Assembly: GCA_037975125.1 (NCBI GenBank)
Contig: CM075860.1
Location: forward strand, 38,663,391 to 38,727,390
DNA from: Latrodectus hesperus
Lineage: Eukaryota; Arthropoda; Arachnida; Araneae; Theridiidae
Length of the DNA: 64,000 bases
Direction: 5' to 3'
Made by a program: the position numbers and the translations under genes. Positions 15,681 through 29,221 of this stretch are shown piece after piece. Below the pieces are notes generated by a model. That model was not told the DNA's origin and ran no database searches. It saw nothing but the letters and a program-made list of their open reading frames with translations. How positions within the stretch are numbered: position 1 is the first letter of the stretch; the number at the start of each line of letters is the position of its first letter.

Positions 15681-16587
15681 ATAAGCAAGTTTAAAAAATG
15701 CAATACTAAAGGTGTACAACATAAGTCCAATTTGGCAAATGTAATTCACACAGGAGATTAGTTTGTGCCCCAACGAGTTTTACTAAAATTATATTTGATA
15801 GAGTTTTAAAAGTTGCTTTAGGGTAAGTTACAGAAAGGGAAAAATAAGTTTAAAAAATGTTATACTAGAGGTGTACAACATAAGTCCAATTTGGCAAATG
15901 TCCCGACGACTTTTACTAAAATTATATTTGATAGAGTGTTATGTCACTTTAGGGTAAGTTTTAGAAAGGGAAAAATAAGTTTAAAAAATGCTATACTAGA
16001 AATGTATAACATAAGTCCAATTTTCACATGTGATTAGTTTGTGGCCGGACGAGTTCTACTAAAATTATATTGGATAGAGTGTTATGTCACTTTAGGGTTA
16101 GTTACATAAAAGGGAAAAATAAGTTTAAAAAAATGCTATACTAGAAGTGTACAACGTAAGTCCAATCTGGCAATTGTAATTCATATGTGATTAGTTTGTG
16201 GCCGGACGAGTTTTACTAAAATTATATTTGATAGAGTGTTATGTCACTTTAGGGTAAGTTACAGAAAGGGAAAAATAAGTTTAAAAAATGCAATACTAGA
16301 GGTGTACAACATAAGTCCAATTTGGCAATTGTAATTCATATGTGATTAGTTTGTGGCCGGACGAGTTCTACTAAAATTATATTTGATAGAGTGTTATGTC
16401 ACTTTAAGGTAAATTACAGAAAGGGAAAAATAAGTTTAAAAAATGCTATACTAGAGGTGTACAACATAAGTCTAATTTGGCAATTGCAATTCACATGTGA
16501 TTAGTTTATGGCCGGACGAGTTCCATTAAGATTATATTGATAGGGTTTGACTTTCGCTTTAGGGTGAGTTACAAAAAGGGAAAAATT
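15681..16587 (+). repeat. Tandem array, six units of about 131-159 bp
   Basis: Units start near 15684, 15843, 15974, 16118, 16274 and 16429, each opening AATAAGTTTAAAAAATG or a close variant. Shared landmarks are GTGTACAACATAAGTCCAAT, GGCCGGACGAGTT, ACTAAAATTATAT and TTTAGGGTAAGTTA. Units differ by point changes and by one deletion of about 25 bp (second unit). No open frame runs through the array. Confidence 0.95.
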
Positions 16588-17584
16588 ATAATTTCCTTTA
16601 TTATTTATGTAGTTAATTAGTTATTTTCTTCCCTGGAACCGAGACACATGGAAGTACCAAAAGTAAATTCAAGCATAAATCAGGGAATTAGTTCAAGAAT
16701 TATAACACCTGAAACCGCAGACTACTATTAGTATTGTTCTCTAACAGTTAATGAATCGACATACATTACCCCGATCACTTAATTGCATCTTTGATAAAGG
16801 AATGTCTGAAGATAAATAATTTTTTGCGATGAGTTTAATCGAAAGTAAAGGAAAATCAACCGATATATTTTACCTTATACATGTAATTTGTATTCCACAG
16901 AAAACTTTCAAGCTAATAAAGTTATGAGAATCATAACTGTGTATTGATTTTCCAGTAATGATCAAATGACATGGCGAACTATAGCTGAGAACTGAATGGT
17001 ATGACGAGTTTACTCAAAAGCTTTTTGTCAGATCTAATAAAATATTTATAAGGTTTTTTCATTACATTATTCACTTGGGAAAATTATACGTGGAGGAACT
17101 ATGTTTATGAAAGTAATAAGTGATCTAATTACTTTTATTTCGTCATCACGGTTTGAACTGCAAGCCATTTATGGAGATAATAGAACTTGTAATTACATAG
17201 CCTATAACTTTCGTATATTATTTTGAGGTATGGTGGTTGAGCAATGGAAATGTTTTGATACAGCTCGACCGTTAAATTGATGAAAACTAAAATATTATTT
17301 TAAACATAGTCAAGATTAAATTTGAATATCAAAACTGGAAGATTAGGCTGTGAATACCAAAACCAGAAGATTTTTAAATGTAACTTTGACAAGATGTGGT
17401 GGACTGAATAACATCCTAAGCTTGTTTTAAGGCTTTTTTTATGACCCCTCGTAAGTTGCTTCCCGAAAGATATTTCATATATTATGGCCTGTTTTCAAGC
17501 GTCACAAATAAAGAAATTCGCCAATCTTCGTAGCATTCATTCCGACAAACGTGCATGCAGTAAGAGGAAGCGTAGAATACATTC

Positions 17585-17660
17585 TTCGTTGTTGAAGAGT
17601 GACTGGGATCGAACCTGGGAGCTTTTGTTCTGAAAAGCTATGTCATGCTCCGAAACGACG
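17585..17660 (-). repeat. tRNA-like SINE fragment
   Basis: The minus strand has CAGGTTCGATCCCAG, a perfect B box, about 35 nt after a weak A-box region. The cloverleaf is not convincing as a functional tRNA, so it is taken as the head of an old SINE. Confidence 0.4.
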
Positions 17661-18761
17661 ATAAACACATATGCCTAAGAGCTCAAGGCTCGAAAACTTC
17701 TTAATATTTCCATTTACTGTATATTTTGTTAGATTAATTTCTATGCTGTTTTGAAATTATTTAAATTTATTAATTGAAATGGAATACATAAGCATAATAA
17801 ATATTTCTAAAAATTTAGGTAGATTTCATAAAAGAATATATTTGGAATTTTCACATCTATTACAACAGTATTTAATTCTAATTTGAGATTTTTTTTTAAT
17901 TATCAAAGGAATTTTATTCAGCAACGAACTTAGTACTGTAAAAGAAAAATATAATATTATTTGTATTTATTTAGTTTTATATTTATTTTTACATCATTTT
18001 TAATGAAGCAAATTTTTGAGTAGAGGAATAATGGATGATGTAGCATTCTGAAATTAAAACCACTTCTTTAATTTCTCATGTCACAGAACTTTTCATCAAC
18101 ATTGCTGCTAATCTCTATGATATAACACGATATTCATCAAATTTTATTGAACTCTTTCATTCCTTTATTTCTTATTTTATGGATTTGTTTGTCAGAGTTA
18201 AGAAATTTTACATTATACCACACTACTCAAAGTTTTATCAGAGTTTGTTGCAGGGTGAAATTTTTATACGCCAAAAATCATTCTATTATAATATTAATGA
18301 GTAACTATAAAATATATAGTCCGATATATAATGCATTAAAATAAGATTAGATAAATATAAAATGGTGAAATAACTAAGAAAATTTTCATCATAGAAAATA
18401 ATAAGAAAAATATTAAATATCGCTTAACAAATCATCAAGAATATGCTGTGAATTTACATTTTGTATAACAGTTTGAAACATCCATAATAGGAGCAAAACA
18501 AAATAATCAAAATTAATTCACGTCACATATTCCCCGACTCTAATCACCCACAGCAATAAACACATATTTTATTGTATTTATTTTCGCCTTCCTTTCCAAC
18601 AAAATAGGTAATTGTTTTAAGTCGCGGTTGTGTGTGTGCGCTTCATCATACGTCTCTGAGTTATGTTGCCACCGCAGAAGTTGGAATTTGGAAGTTTTCT
18701 TCCCGGCTGGGAATGTGTCTTAATTTACGACACGGGCGTAATTATATTTTAGAGAAAGAAG

Positions 18762-18784
18762 AACAGACGTTTTTGACGTCTGTT
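18762..18784. other. Perfect 9-bp inverted repeat in a GC-richer patch
   Basis: AACAGACGT, then TTTTG, then ACGTCTGTT, inside the locally GC-richer 18600-18930 segment. Confidence 0.85.
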
Positions 18785-20201
18785 TGTACGAAACTGTCGC
18801 AATAAAGCTGGGTAATTTTCAGTGTGTGATCGGCGTACTGTAAGGGCCCCATAAACAATCTCGGAAGGACGGGTTTTGTGGTCAGAGAAGGGCCAAAGCA
18901 GGAAAAAAAGAATAAGGCAGAAAAATTCGCTGTCAGAATTTTACCATGTAATTGTTGCTGTCTCTTGTAAGGAAGAAGTGTAGGTACAAGTATAACCGCT
19001 GCTTAGTTTTTAATTGGTGGAAAATTTCTGGTGATTTCAGAAATCACCAAGTATATAGTTTGCTGATGTTTTCATTGACAAGTATAAATTATTTTTGGTA
19101 AAATAAAAAAAGACGAACGAAATTGACTTGTTCCAGAATGCTTCTTGCAGTATTTGTCTAATTAAGAGAAGGAAGAAAAATCTCAAACGGAACTTGAAAT
19201 AATTCTATTTTCGTATCGCAATTATTAAATATTTTTTATCGTGTTTATTTTCATTCAACATGAAGTACAGAATACAATTTAACAAGAAAAAAGTTCTCGT
19301 TTAATCTATTTACACAACAAATTGAATAAAAGCGTTTAATATGTTTGAGAATACACAGAATTCAAAAAATGTGTCAACAACATGTGTGTTATTTATGAAA
19401 TCTGCATTCTAGTTCAATGAAATTTTCTAACCAACCTCACAAATGTAAAAATTATTATTTGTCACTGGTTTTTGAAAAATTTTAAATTTTCGAAATTAAA
19501 TGTAATTAATAATTACAAAAATTTTAAATGTAAATTAGTACATGCCTTTTTACAGCTAATATATTTAAAAAAATGCATTAGTGAAACGTATGAGAAGAAA
19601 TACATTCTAAGATAACTCAAAAATATTTTTTACAATTTTTAACTGTCATCAAATAATATGTGTAGAATACATTTATCACTTATAGTCCAAATCTTCGTCG
19701 AAACATTTAGATATTGCTATTAATAAATCTTTAAAAAACAAAAATTTGAATTTTTTACATTAATGCAATAAACATTATTTGCTTTTGATAAGCTATTTTA
19801 GTGAAAAATGTTTGCTGTTAATGCAAGTTCATATATTTTTAATGAACTTATAATAAACCGAATATTGATGTTATTAATTAATAAAGTAGTTTATTGTTTA
19901 ATACATAAAAATACAAAATATAGAGTAAAAGAACGCTGGATTCAAATGGAGCTATACCAAGTGGATTTCTAGAATTTAATGTTATTCAATTATAAAAATT
20001 TAAATAAAAATTAAAAATTTTTTTATTTTTGAAGAAATGAATAAAGTAATTTTACAACAGACACATAAGTAGACTTCTTGCTTCTTAAAGGCCTAACTCC
20101 ACGGGTAATAGGGTTTACTTTCTTCGTAAAATTTAACTAAAAGTAAGATCATTTTTTCCTTTCTGAGTCTTACTCTAAGTTAGAGGCTCTACGTCTGGAT
20201 T

Positions 20202-20473
20202 GTAAAACTAAAGTCCATGGCACGAGAGCCCATGTGGGCCAAGCCTACAGTGCCCATAACTGTTTTCATGACCAAGGGACCTGGGGTGCGAAGCATATGT
20301 CCCAGCTAGGTGGTAACGTAAGACCCTCAGTGTTTTGTTCCCAAGCATGCTTGGTACTCAGTTAATCGACCCACTGAAGGGATGAAAGGCTGAGTCCACC
20401 TTGCCCAGCCCGAGGATCGAACCTCGGACCTGTGTCATGGGAGCGTGAAACACTGCCACTAAGCCACCGGGCT
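20202..20473 (-). repeat. tRNA-derived SINE with perfect 14-bp TSD
   Basis: On the minus strand the element opens with a tRNA-like head: A box TGGCTTAGTGGCAG and B box GGTTCGATCC. A body of about 200 bp follows, including the palindromic AAGCATGCTT. It is bounded by identical 14-mers TCTACGTCTGGATT at 20188-20201 and 20474-20487. A second copy of the same family is at 44404-44682. Confidence 0.92.
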
Positions 20474-20487
20474 TCTACGTCTGGATT

Positions 20488-23400
20488 ACTATTTTTGATA
20501 AAAAAAATTTAAAAAAGAACCTTGAATGTATCAGTATTTAATTATTTCAGAACAAAAAATTGGAATCGTTAATAAAAATTATTTTACTTCTTATTAACAT
20601 GAATATCATCATAAATAAAAAATACCTCTTTTATTTAAAATGTAGAATGTAATTGAAAGCTTTACTTTAAAAACCTAAAATTGTTTTTTGACAACTGGTA
20701 TTGCTTTGATGTACAAGTTCAAAGTACATCCCACTTATTTTATTTTGTTAATATCCGTATAAGTTCAAAATATTTTGTTAAAATCCGTGTAAGTCAACCG
20801 TACGTATAAAAAATATTTTCTCCTTAGTATTCTATATTTTCTAATGGCATCACTTTTTAAACTAAAATTATGAATTACGTCCTGTAATTCATAACTTTAA
20901 AAAATGAAGTTTAAAAATTCCATCCAAAAAACTTTCTATCAAAAATAGCAGAATATCAAAAGTCAAATGTTTGTTTTCGTTTGCACTTCAGCTTACAACA
21001 AATATTTTGTTTAAAAAAATCAAATTCATTCAATATATATAAGTTTACGAAAAACACTTAAGAATATTTCCAAAGTAAACACTAGCATAAATTACGTGTT
21101 CACCATGATAATATTTATATATATCGTTTGAAAAATTATTTTTTTACAATTTAACAATCATAAATAAAAATGTTAATAGTCACGCTTCAAAACTTTTTTC
21201 ATTCTTTTATTACCAGAAATATAATCGAATTAACTTGTATCCTTTTATTTTTTGTACCAATAATAACTAACACTGTAAATACATTATATGAGAAAAATAG
21301 TCAATGTAATGCAGAAGTTAACACAAAGAATAACGATTTTACATTAAAAAGTTAATGCAACGCCAGGAGAATATGCACCAAATAATATATTCTTTCTTTC
21401 TTATTAAATTATCTTATTAATTGATTCTTATTAATTGATAAGATATAATTATTCTTATTAATATTATTCTTATTAATTGATTGTGAGATAAATTGTTTTA
21501 TTCAACTCTTGTATTGTTATTCGTGTTTAATAACAAATGCTTCTAAATTAAGTTCATTAATTTCATTAAGGTATTCCTATGAATACTATCTTTACTATAA
21601 ACTACTTTAGTTCTTTTTAATAGTTAAATTCTCAAAAAATTGTCTTAATTATCTCCAAACTAATTTTGCATTTAAGAATTCTTATTTGGCTCAAACATTA
21701 ATTTCATTCACGTACTTTTTAATTTCTGCTCAATTTTCCGCTGAAATTTATCTCTTTTAGAGTTTAAAAGAATTCAAAATTTAGAAATAATTCATTAAGG
21801 AATTTATTAACTAATTATAATTTTTTAAGTATTCCTCTTTTCTGTTTCAGGTAATTTAGTACTTTTTATTAATTAAATATTCATTATTGCAAAGTTTGAG
21901 AATTTTCACATTTAATGTTAAAGGGAACTTTTGATTTCAGGTAGAAAATGTAAAATAACTTGTCATTTTTCATTTGGTTACAATTATTTTTACTTATATA
22001 AGTAAAGTATTTAGAAAAATTGGTTGGCATCAGGAGAAGCTATTAAAGAAATTTTAAATAATATATGTAAGTTATAATTTTTAGTCAAATTTATGTGTAT
22101 GTATGTATGTAAGTTAAATCTGAAAGATAAAATGGCCCCGTGAAATATCACTTCTAAAAAAGAAATTGTAATTTTAAAGTAATTCTCTTCTTTTATAAGG
22201 AATATATAAATAAGAATTCTCTTTAAAAATAAATTTTTATGTTCGCTCAAATAAAATAAAAATAATTTTTCTTCCTTAACATGATAAGTTGTTATAAAAT
22301 TTGTTTTGTTTTCCTTAAATATTGCGCGAGGTTCATATTTCAATCCAATGTATACCTGATACTGAACAAGTGATTGAGAAATATACCATAAAGTGTTCCT
22401 TACTTAAAAATAAGCTTCTTAAATTAATTTTAAATACAACTTGTAATTTTTTTTTCTGAGTGAGATTTCCTTGAACAACTTAATGATTCACCTGGGCCAC
22501 ACACAGAAAAACTTTTGAACGACAGGCGACTTTTTTTTTTCCAAGTTAAACCTGGAGGACATCATAAAAGGTACATCCGAACTTATCGCATCCGGCAATC
22601 TTTCAATAATTTATGGTTCCCGTTAGACCAAAAGGAGTATGTCCTCTCGGTCTTAAGGGTTTCCAACTTGTTGCACTACTTATCACCCGGTGAGTCGCTT
22701 CACAAGTAAGCTCAATAAATTCGTCAACAGTTCCGATAAGTCGCCAAAAAAACTCTCTCGAGAAAGTTTGGTCACCTATTAGGGGTAACGAAAGCTTTCC
22801 GAATAGTATTTGTGATACTGATATCAACCAAAATTTATTACCTTCTTGGTGAAGTTATTTGGTGTCGAGGAAGAGAGTTCAGGGCTTCTTTCCTCAAAAC
22901 TACCATGGGCACAGTTCAAGGCATTTTAAAACTTATTTTGTTCTATGATCTGAAACAGTATAACTTAGAAATTGGCGATAACTCTTACGATCATTGCCCG
23001 AAGTAAAATCGATGGAAAAAATGTCCATTTTATCTATGTGAACACTTAAGAAAGCTTCAATGTACTTTGATATCAGAAGCTCATACCTAATAAAATTCAA
23101 AATCGGTCGTTAAGTGTCGATTTACGGTAAAAAGAGTGATTTTGGATGGGATAAATTAAATTACTAAAGTTAAGGGAAATGTCAATTGAGACTACGCAAG
23201 ATTAACCGGATGTGTTTAAGAATTTATTACATTATTGTGTATAAAATGTTTCTATTGTCTTGGTGAGTGAATCTGAAAAACAAATAAATGGTTCGCAAAA
23301 GCAAACGATTGAATGCAAATGAAAATAATTAAATTTAAGTTTTATAAATTTATGTTTTATGAAAAGAATAAAATGAAAAGAAAAAGATTTATGTTTTTTT

Positions 23401-26400
23401 TAATCAAGACTTTGCATCATAAAAAAAGATTGTTGAAGTTATTTTTAAATTTATCTTTTCATAAAAATATAGATAAGAAGAATCTTATATTTTCTATTTT
23501 AAATTCCTACGAAAAACTTATTAATTTGTTGCCCTATTTTAATTCTTCAAGATTAATTGTTTATACCTAAAAAAATTACTAATAAATGTCAACACATTTA
23601 AATGCCAAAGCTAGGACATAAATATTCATGAAATTGTATTATATTATTATGTCTTAGCTGAATTATCTTTATTAATTGTATAGAAATAATATCAACATTT
23701 ATCAAACGTCTTATTAACTAATAAAGTTATATTTTTAATGAATGATTTTGCTAGTTACTATTAAAATGTTCTTGAGTTAAGACTTAGTTTGTGATCTCTA
23801 ATATTTAAATCTTTGAAATATTAAAATCTTTGAAAAAATATTTGAGTTTCTGTCTCTCAGTCACTCAATTTTAAGTCCCAATTCTTTCTCAATTTTGATG
23901 TTTGGTCTCTAAAGGATTCCACTTGCCAGCTCATTTATAATTAAATCTAGTACAATCAACCGTCTAGTTTCTCAAAAGAATTTCTGTTCTTGAATATATA
24001 TTTTTTATTTCCTTACCTATTTTTCCCACAGATCTACCTATTTTATGTATCCATTTCCATGGAATGATAATTGGTATGCAGACTTACCCTTAATGTGTGT
24101 CATAGGTTCAGCCAATTTCTTTTTTTTAATAGCATGTAAAGATTATGCTTCTTAAATACGTTTCCATAGTAACAAGTTGGATAATGATATAGTTGCATGT
24201 CATTTTGGCTAAAATCGTCTTTAGAACAAAATCCATTTAAGACAACAGACAATATTAATGTTTACTCCCACTGTAATTGTCCATCTTGACAGGTTGTTTT
24301 GAACGAAATAAGTTTCGTGACACAGTGCTAATTATAATGATTCAAATACGCTAAAAATCACATTAAATATTTTACAAATCTAATTTATCATAGACAAAAA
24401 CTGTATGTGTTTTATTCTAAAAATATTATTACTTAGAATAGCGTTTCACTTGTGATTTGTATACTATAAAGTGCGTGAAATATTCACAGAAATTACTTGG
24501 TAAAATTATGTAATGGTAGACATCGATGCATACATAACGCTTACAAAGATCTGAAGCGATTGTAATGATTGGCATTTCTAGTCAAAAATCTATATTCTTT
24601 ACTGAATCTTTCTGAAAATCAAGCGACAGCACTAGTGTTCCTAAAATACTAGAATTTGCTGTTTTAATAGTATATCAATATTTCGTTTAATATCAATATT
24701 GTGTGGTATATTAAAGATCTATTTATCTGAAAAGTAATTGAATTTTGCACTTTTTATTGATAAATCTGTAAATTAGTGGGAAATTTTAAGAAAAATAATG
24801 TGGTAGGAGGTCTGAAAAAATTTCTATTTAAATAATAATTCTATTTAAGTAAAACCTTTCTTCTCTATGTCCGCCAAGTATTTGTCTGGTGTTGAATTGC
24901 TAACATTTGTATGAAAAAAAGGAAAAATTACATCGGGATATTGGTTTCTGGGTAACATAAAACAGACTGTATCATTTTGAAATTTTAATTACAACTTTTG
25001 TGTTTAATTTAAATGGTAATTAAACCTGATGTATGAACTCTTTGTAAAGTTGTAAATAATTAATTTATAAGCAAGGTAACACGCCCTTGTAGAACTCTCC
25101 TCGTTTCAACAATCAATGGCTGCTGTTGCTTGTCTTTTTTTAAATTGCCATCTATGTGTAAATGCAGGAGACAGAAAAAATATTTACAACGTCACAAATT
25201 CTCGATTTCTTTTCACATACTTACATATCTAACTGGTAGAGCCCAATTCAGGGCTAGGTACAGGGAAGCATTCTGGTGCAACAACATACTTACTTACTTA
25301 CTTTTTTTCCGAATTTAAGATTCAGTGCATTTTCTGGATCAGTCAGGGACTTGTTTTATTTCTCACATACCAGCCGATGTTAATCGATTAAGCAAATGCT
25401 AAAGTGATGATAAACTTACGACTATAATGACTAACTAAAATATACAAAAGATATCGATGGATATGTATATAAATAACATATCCTCTTATATTTTTTGTAT
25501 ATTTCGATGTACGATACGATATTTTAAAATAATGACTCTAACTTATGGCGTAGAGATAAGAAAATTATAATAATTGAAAAAAATTACACATTAAAATGAA
25601 ATAATCACAATACGTTTATCAGCTCAAAATTTTACATATTTGAGCTCCTAAAAAAACAAAACAGAAGTTTCATTTTAATGTTGCGAGTAATTTATGCCTC
25701 AGTTAAGATCTTGGATATGAATTATAGTTTCCTGTTAGCGTAGGAAATTGGAATTCATATCTAAGATCTAAATTAACATTTTTTATATGTTGTGGCAATA
25801 CCAATTTAGATTTGAGACATTGTAATTCTAAGCATGAATCAACTAGACAAGATAGTCCCACCAATAATAACCTAGCATAATTTGGAAAACATTTGTTATT
25901 TTTTTTCATTTTACAAAGCTGCAACTCAAAAAATACCGGGAAAGGACAAATTCTTTAATGGATGACAATGGTTTCTTTATTTGCTAGTTGACATCAAGGG
26001 TGATGACAGTTCTATGTCAATCGATATATCACGAGTGACGGTTGAGATTCTGTTTCAGAGAAGAAAAGAGTCCATCTTTCCTCACTTCTTTCTAGCAGAA
26101 ATTTATCGGAACTTGGAATCTTTTCACACTGATGAAAACGTTTCAGAAAATTTCTCACGTGCATCTTTTATTTGTTTTTAAGAACATTCTTTTTTTCTGT
26201 TCTTATGGTCTTCTGAGTGCGTCGTCAGGGTAACAGAGCACGAAAACAATATCAGAACTCCATCTTGACAAATGTTATTTTTATCTGTTATCCATGTCGT
26301 CATATTGCTTTTAGACCTTTAAAATGGTAAAGTTTACGATTATAGCCGCTAACTGTGACTGTGATCTGGTTACAAAAGGGTTTAATATCTTCGTTTCGGC

Positions 26401-27053
26401 GCCAGCGTCGTCCGCCAGGAAAGGAAATTTACTCGCCTCAGTTTTCTGGCTTATAAATTTGGCTTGTTCGAATAGCGGTAAAAAGTGCCGGAGATAAAAG
26501 TGGTTGTTGGCGCCCATAATAAAGACAAGTTTTAACGCTTTCTCCAACAATATAAATTCTATTTGATGTGACGTTTTGGGATTAGTTTTATCAGATCAAT
26601 CTTGGAAACATTTCATAATCATTTAATAAAACTGATGTGTCAACTGATCTTATCATATTCTTATCGCTCTCAAGGTTTATATTTGTTTAATTCGCAAACT
26701 AATAGACGAGTGATTAGATCTGTATAGTAAGCTATGAAAATGAAAATTCTTCCCCTTTTCAATTTAACGATATTCTAATTCGCTTCCTCATTCCCTCTTC
26801 CCATTTGGATGAGTTAGTTTTCTTTTTAAATTATTTTTCTGATTATGTTTTTTTTTTATCTTCAAATGAATTTTTTCTATTTAAAACAAATTTTATTTTA
26901 ATTACTTACTCAATAAATATTTACACAAAAAAAGTTTTAAATGAATTTTAATTTTGTACTTTATTATGTATATTTTCAATTATAGCAGCATCAATAAATC
27001 AAAAGAATTATAACTGTGAATTTTCGGTAAATGTATAACAAATATCTATTTTC
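20488..27053. other. Intergenic DNA with unresolved patches
   Basis: The patch 22480-23010 is less AT-rich and may be an old transposon, but I cannot assign it. At 25220-25305 a GGTAGAGCCC-containing piece ends in an (ACTT)n run, suggesting a retroelement tail. The patch 25980-26560 is also less AT-rich and is unassigned. The open frame at 23313-23570 is Lys/Phe-rich, as expected of AT-rich DNA. Confidence 0.5.
21399..21484 (+). repeat. Short AT-rich tandem repeat
   Basis: Several copies of TTCTTATTAATTGAT and shortened forms follow one another, with no coding content. Confidence 0.7.
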
Positions 27054-27334
27054 CTTCAGACTAGTGGTTCCCAATTTTTTTTAATCATAGACCCTATTTT
27101 TTGCTCAAAATTTGCCAACGGACCCCTAGTGAAAAAGCTAAATAAGTACCTGGTATAAAAAAAAACTATAAATTAAAAAAAAAACATTTTATTGAAGAAA
27201 CAATTATTGTAATCATAACTTTTGTTTAAAATTAAATTAAAAAGAATTAATGACTTGATTAATCTTGAACTGCTATGAATGCATTTATGTTCGGTTTAAT
27301 GTTGTTAAATAAATACCACAAGCCCCCAGAACCA

Positions 27335-29100
27335 TTAACTTCTAGTTGGTTTCTTTTTTGTGATTAGGTTCATTAAGGCATAGAATCCACATTCTACCAA
27401 AAAAAGAAGATGAAAAGAAGTTAACTTTTGTACTATCCCATTATAAAGTGATATTCCATTATGCAGGAAATAAAATTGGGATCTGTTTTGCAACCAAAAA
27501 TTGTGGTACCCTTGTTCAAACATTGGTTAAAGTTCCTCATTTATGGATATTTCAATAAGCTGCTTATGTATTAGTATGGATTCATCTGTATTTGGGATCT
27601 GAATTTTCCAAAAGGATTCAACACCCACTTGGGAATATCCAAGTGAAGAAGTGCCCGGTCTGCAGGAAGAGTCTGTCAACACGACAGTAATCAAGCAAAT
27701 TTTCATCTCTATTTTGCAATTTCGGAAGATTTGAAAACTGAAAACATTCGCCAATTCTCAAGTTTTGCTTGTATAGAAAATGTTTTGCAGCGAACGCGGA
27801 TATTACACTTTTTTGATTAAATTTAACTGTTGTTCTTTTTAGTTTCATTAAATTTGGCTTAGTTTCTTTTAGTTCCGTTAAACTTTGTAGTTTCAAATTA
27901 ATTTCATTAAATTTGACAAATAAATCAGTCATTGGTTACATAGTTTTTTTGAGTTAATTAAATTGTTTCGCAAATCACAATCTTTACATTCAAAGAATAC
28001 CAACACTGAATTAAAGATCTCATAAAATAGATTTAAACATCTTTTTTTTAGATAATTAACATGTTTTTGTGTGAAATAGTAAATGATTATAATCTTTCTC
28101 ATTTGCCAAACAAATTTCAGCAAATAATTTCTCATCGAAGGCATTCCTTTTGATTTTATCAACTAAAGTAATGACGTCATTTAATGATCCAATGCAGACA
28201 ATTACCAAAATTTTTGCAACTAAATGTCAATGAGACACAATGTACTGAAAATACATTCGGTACGGCTTATTGTAAGTATGCCAGAAAGCCTCTGTATTTT
28301 CTTGTCATCGCTGGAGCACCGTTAGTAGCCAGTTCGTCAACAATATAGCTTTTTCATCAAAAAATCTTTTTATTTATTTTTTTATTTAAAAATAACATTT
28401 CACCTTAGGCCGTAAAGATCTTTCCAACGTGTCCCAAGTGCCATCTGCTGCCGGCTTCCCCGCAACATATTCTCCATTGCTTGGGGCTCACTTTAGAGGA
28501 TGTTCGCAACAGCCCTCTCCTGGTGCTTGACTTTGTTGGGGTGCATGGAATCATGGATTTGATCTAGCTGCCGCTAGATCCTGAAGGATTGGACACAACA
28601 CAACAACAACATTTTACCTGTCATATAAGCTTCAAAACATTTAGCAACTAACAATTCTTGGCAAAAATTTTCTTCTCACTCACACGAAAATTTTTTTACG
28701 CTCTGAGCCTTTTCATCAATCCTTTTTACTGTATTATTCAGTGAAATTCTCTTTATAATGTGAAAAGCTGGCTTGTGCAACAGGTTGCTATTACCTCACT
28801 TACAGCTGGTAAAAGAAATATTTCACCAATAACGTATGACTTTTTGGACTTCGCAATCAATAAAGAAATGCTATGAAAAGCACACAGTCCATCGTCATCT
28901 TGCTTAGATGTTGTCATTATAAGTTGCTGCCGAGTGACTGTTTTAAAATACTTTTGATTGTTGGAAGAAACATTAAAGCTTTATCTTTATTTTTTCTCAC
29001 TCTAGATTTTTATTAAATGTTCCTTAAACTTGGAAGGTTTCATTGATTCATTTGAAGTAGATAAATTACATAAGAGACACAAAAGTTAAGTACTATTTCC
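27335..29100 (-). pseudogene. hAT (ZBED/SCAND3-like) transposase, broken
   Basis: Pieces lie in order on the minus strand. Near 29020-29080 is a BED-finger-like CLLCNLS...MKPSKLKEHL. Next come segments near 28680-28900 resembling the catalytic N-part (AKSKKSYVIGEIFLLPAVSE, NNTVKRIDEKAQS). Near 27618-27932 is an insertion-domain stretch (FNEINLKLQ). At the C-terminal dimerisation end, 27335-27420, is FLVECGFYALMNLITKK. The usual family motif there is LVERGFSAV-LL-KKR. Stops, frameshifts and a LINE insertion at 28406 separate the pieces, so no active enzyme is encoded. Confidence 0.85.
28406..28607 (+). mobile_element. 5'-truncated LINE 3' end, with 12-bp TSD, nested in hAT
   Basis: In frame from 28430 to the TAG at 28565-28567 it encodes CPKCHLLPASPQHILHCLGL and a further 25 residues ending VHGIMDLI. 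This is the C-x2-C-x8-H-x3-C C-terminus of a non-LTR ORF2, which I associate with spider genomes. It ends in an (AAC)n tail. AACATTTCACCT (28394-28405) and AACATTTTACCT (28608-28619) flank it, a 12-bp duplication with one mismatch. Confidence 0.88.
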
Positions 29101-29221
29101 TGATGATAAAATAAATCCATACTGCAAATATTCAATACAATATTGTAGGCATTTTCTTCGGTTCACTCATACTGTTATCTATTAAAATAGGGCAGAAAAG
29201 CATATATGAACGATTTTAATT

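Larger units (their letters stand above)
16588..20187. other. Intergenic DNA with a tRNA-like fragment and a GC-richer patch
   Basis: It holds the SINE-like head at 17585-17660 and a CpG-containing patch at 18600-18930. The remainder is AT-rich with no recognised feature. Confidence 0.6.

Noticed and set aside
15681..16587. CRISPR-like array
   Set aside because: Whole units of about 155 bp are repeated without distinct spacers, and the genome is clearly animal.
21170..21355. Short frame with a hydrophobic stretch
   Set aside because: Phe/Ile/Leu-rich stretches are expected of AT-rich sequence; no signal-peptide context or homology.
23313..23570. 85-codon Lys/Phe-rich frame
   Set aside because: Its composition simply mirrors AT-rich DNA; there is no domain and no supporting splice or start context.
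28173..28180. Second CRE palindrome TGACGTCA
   Set aside because: It lies in the decayed hAT transposase, so it is most likely chance.
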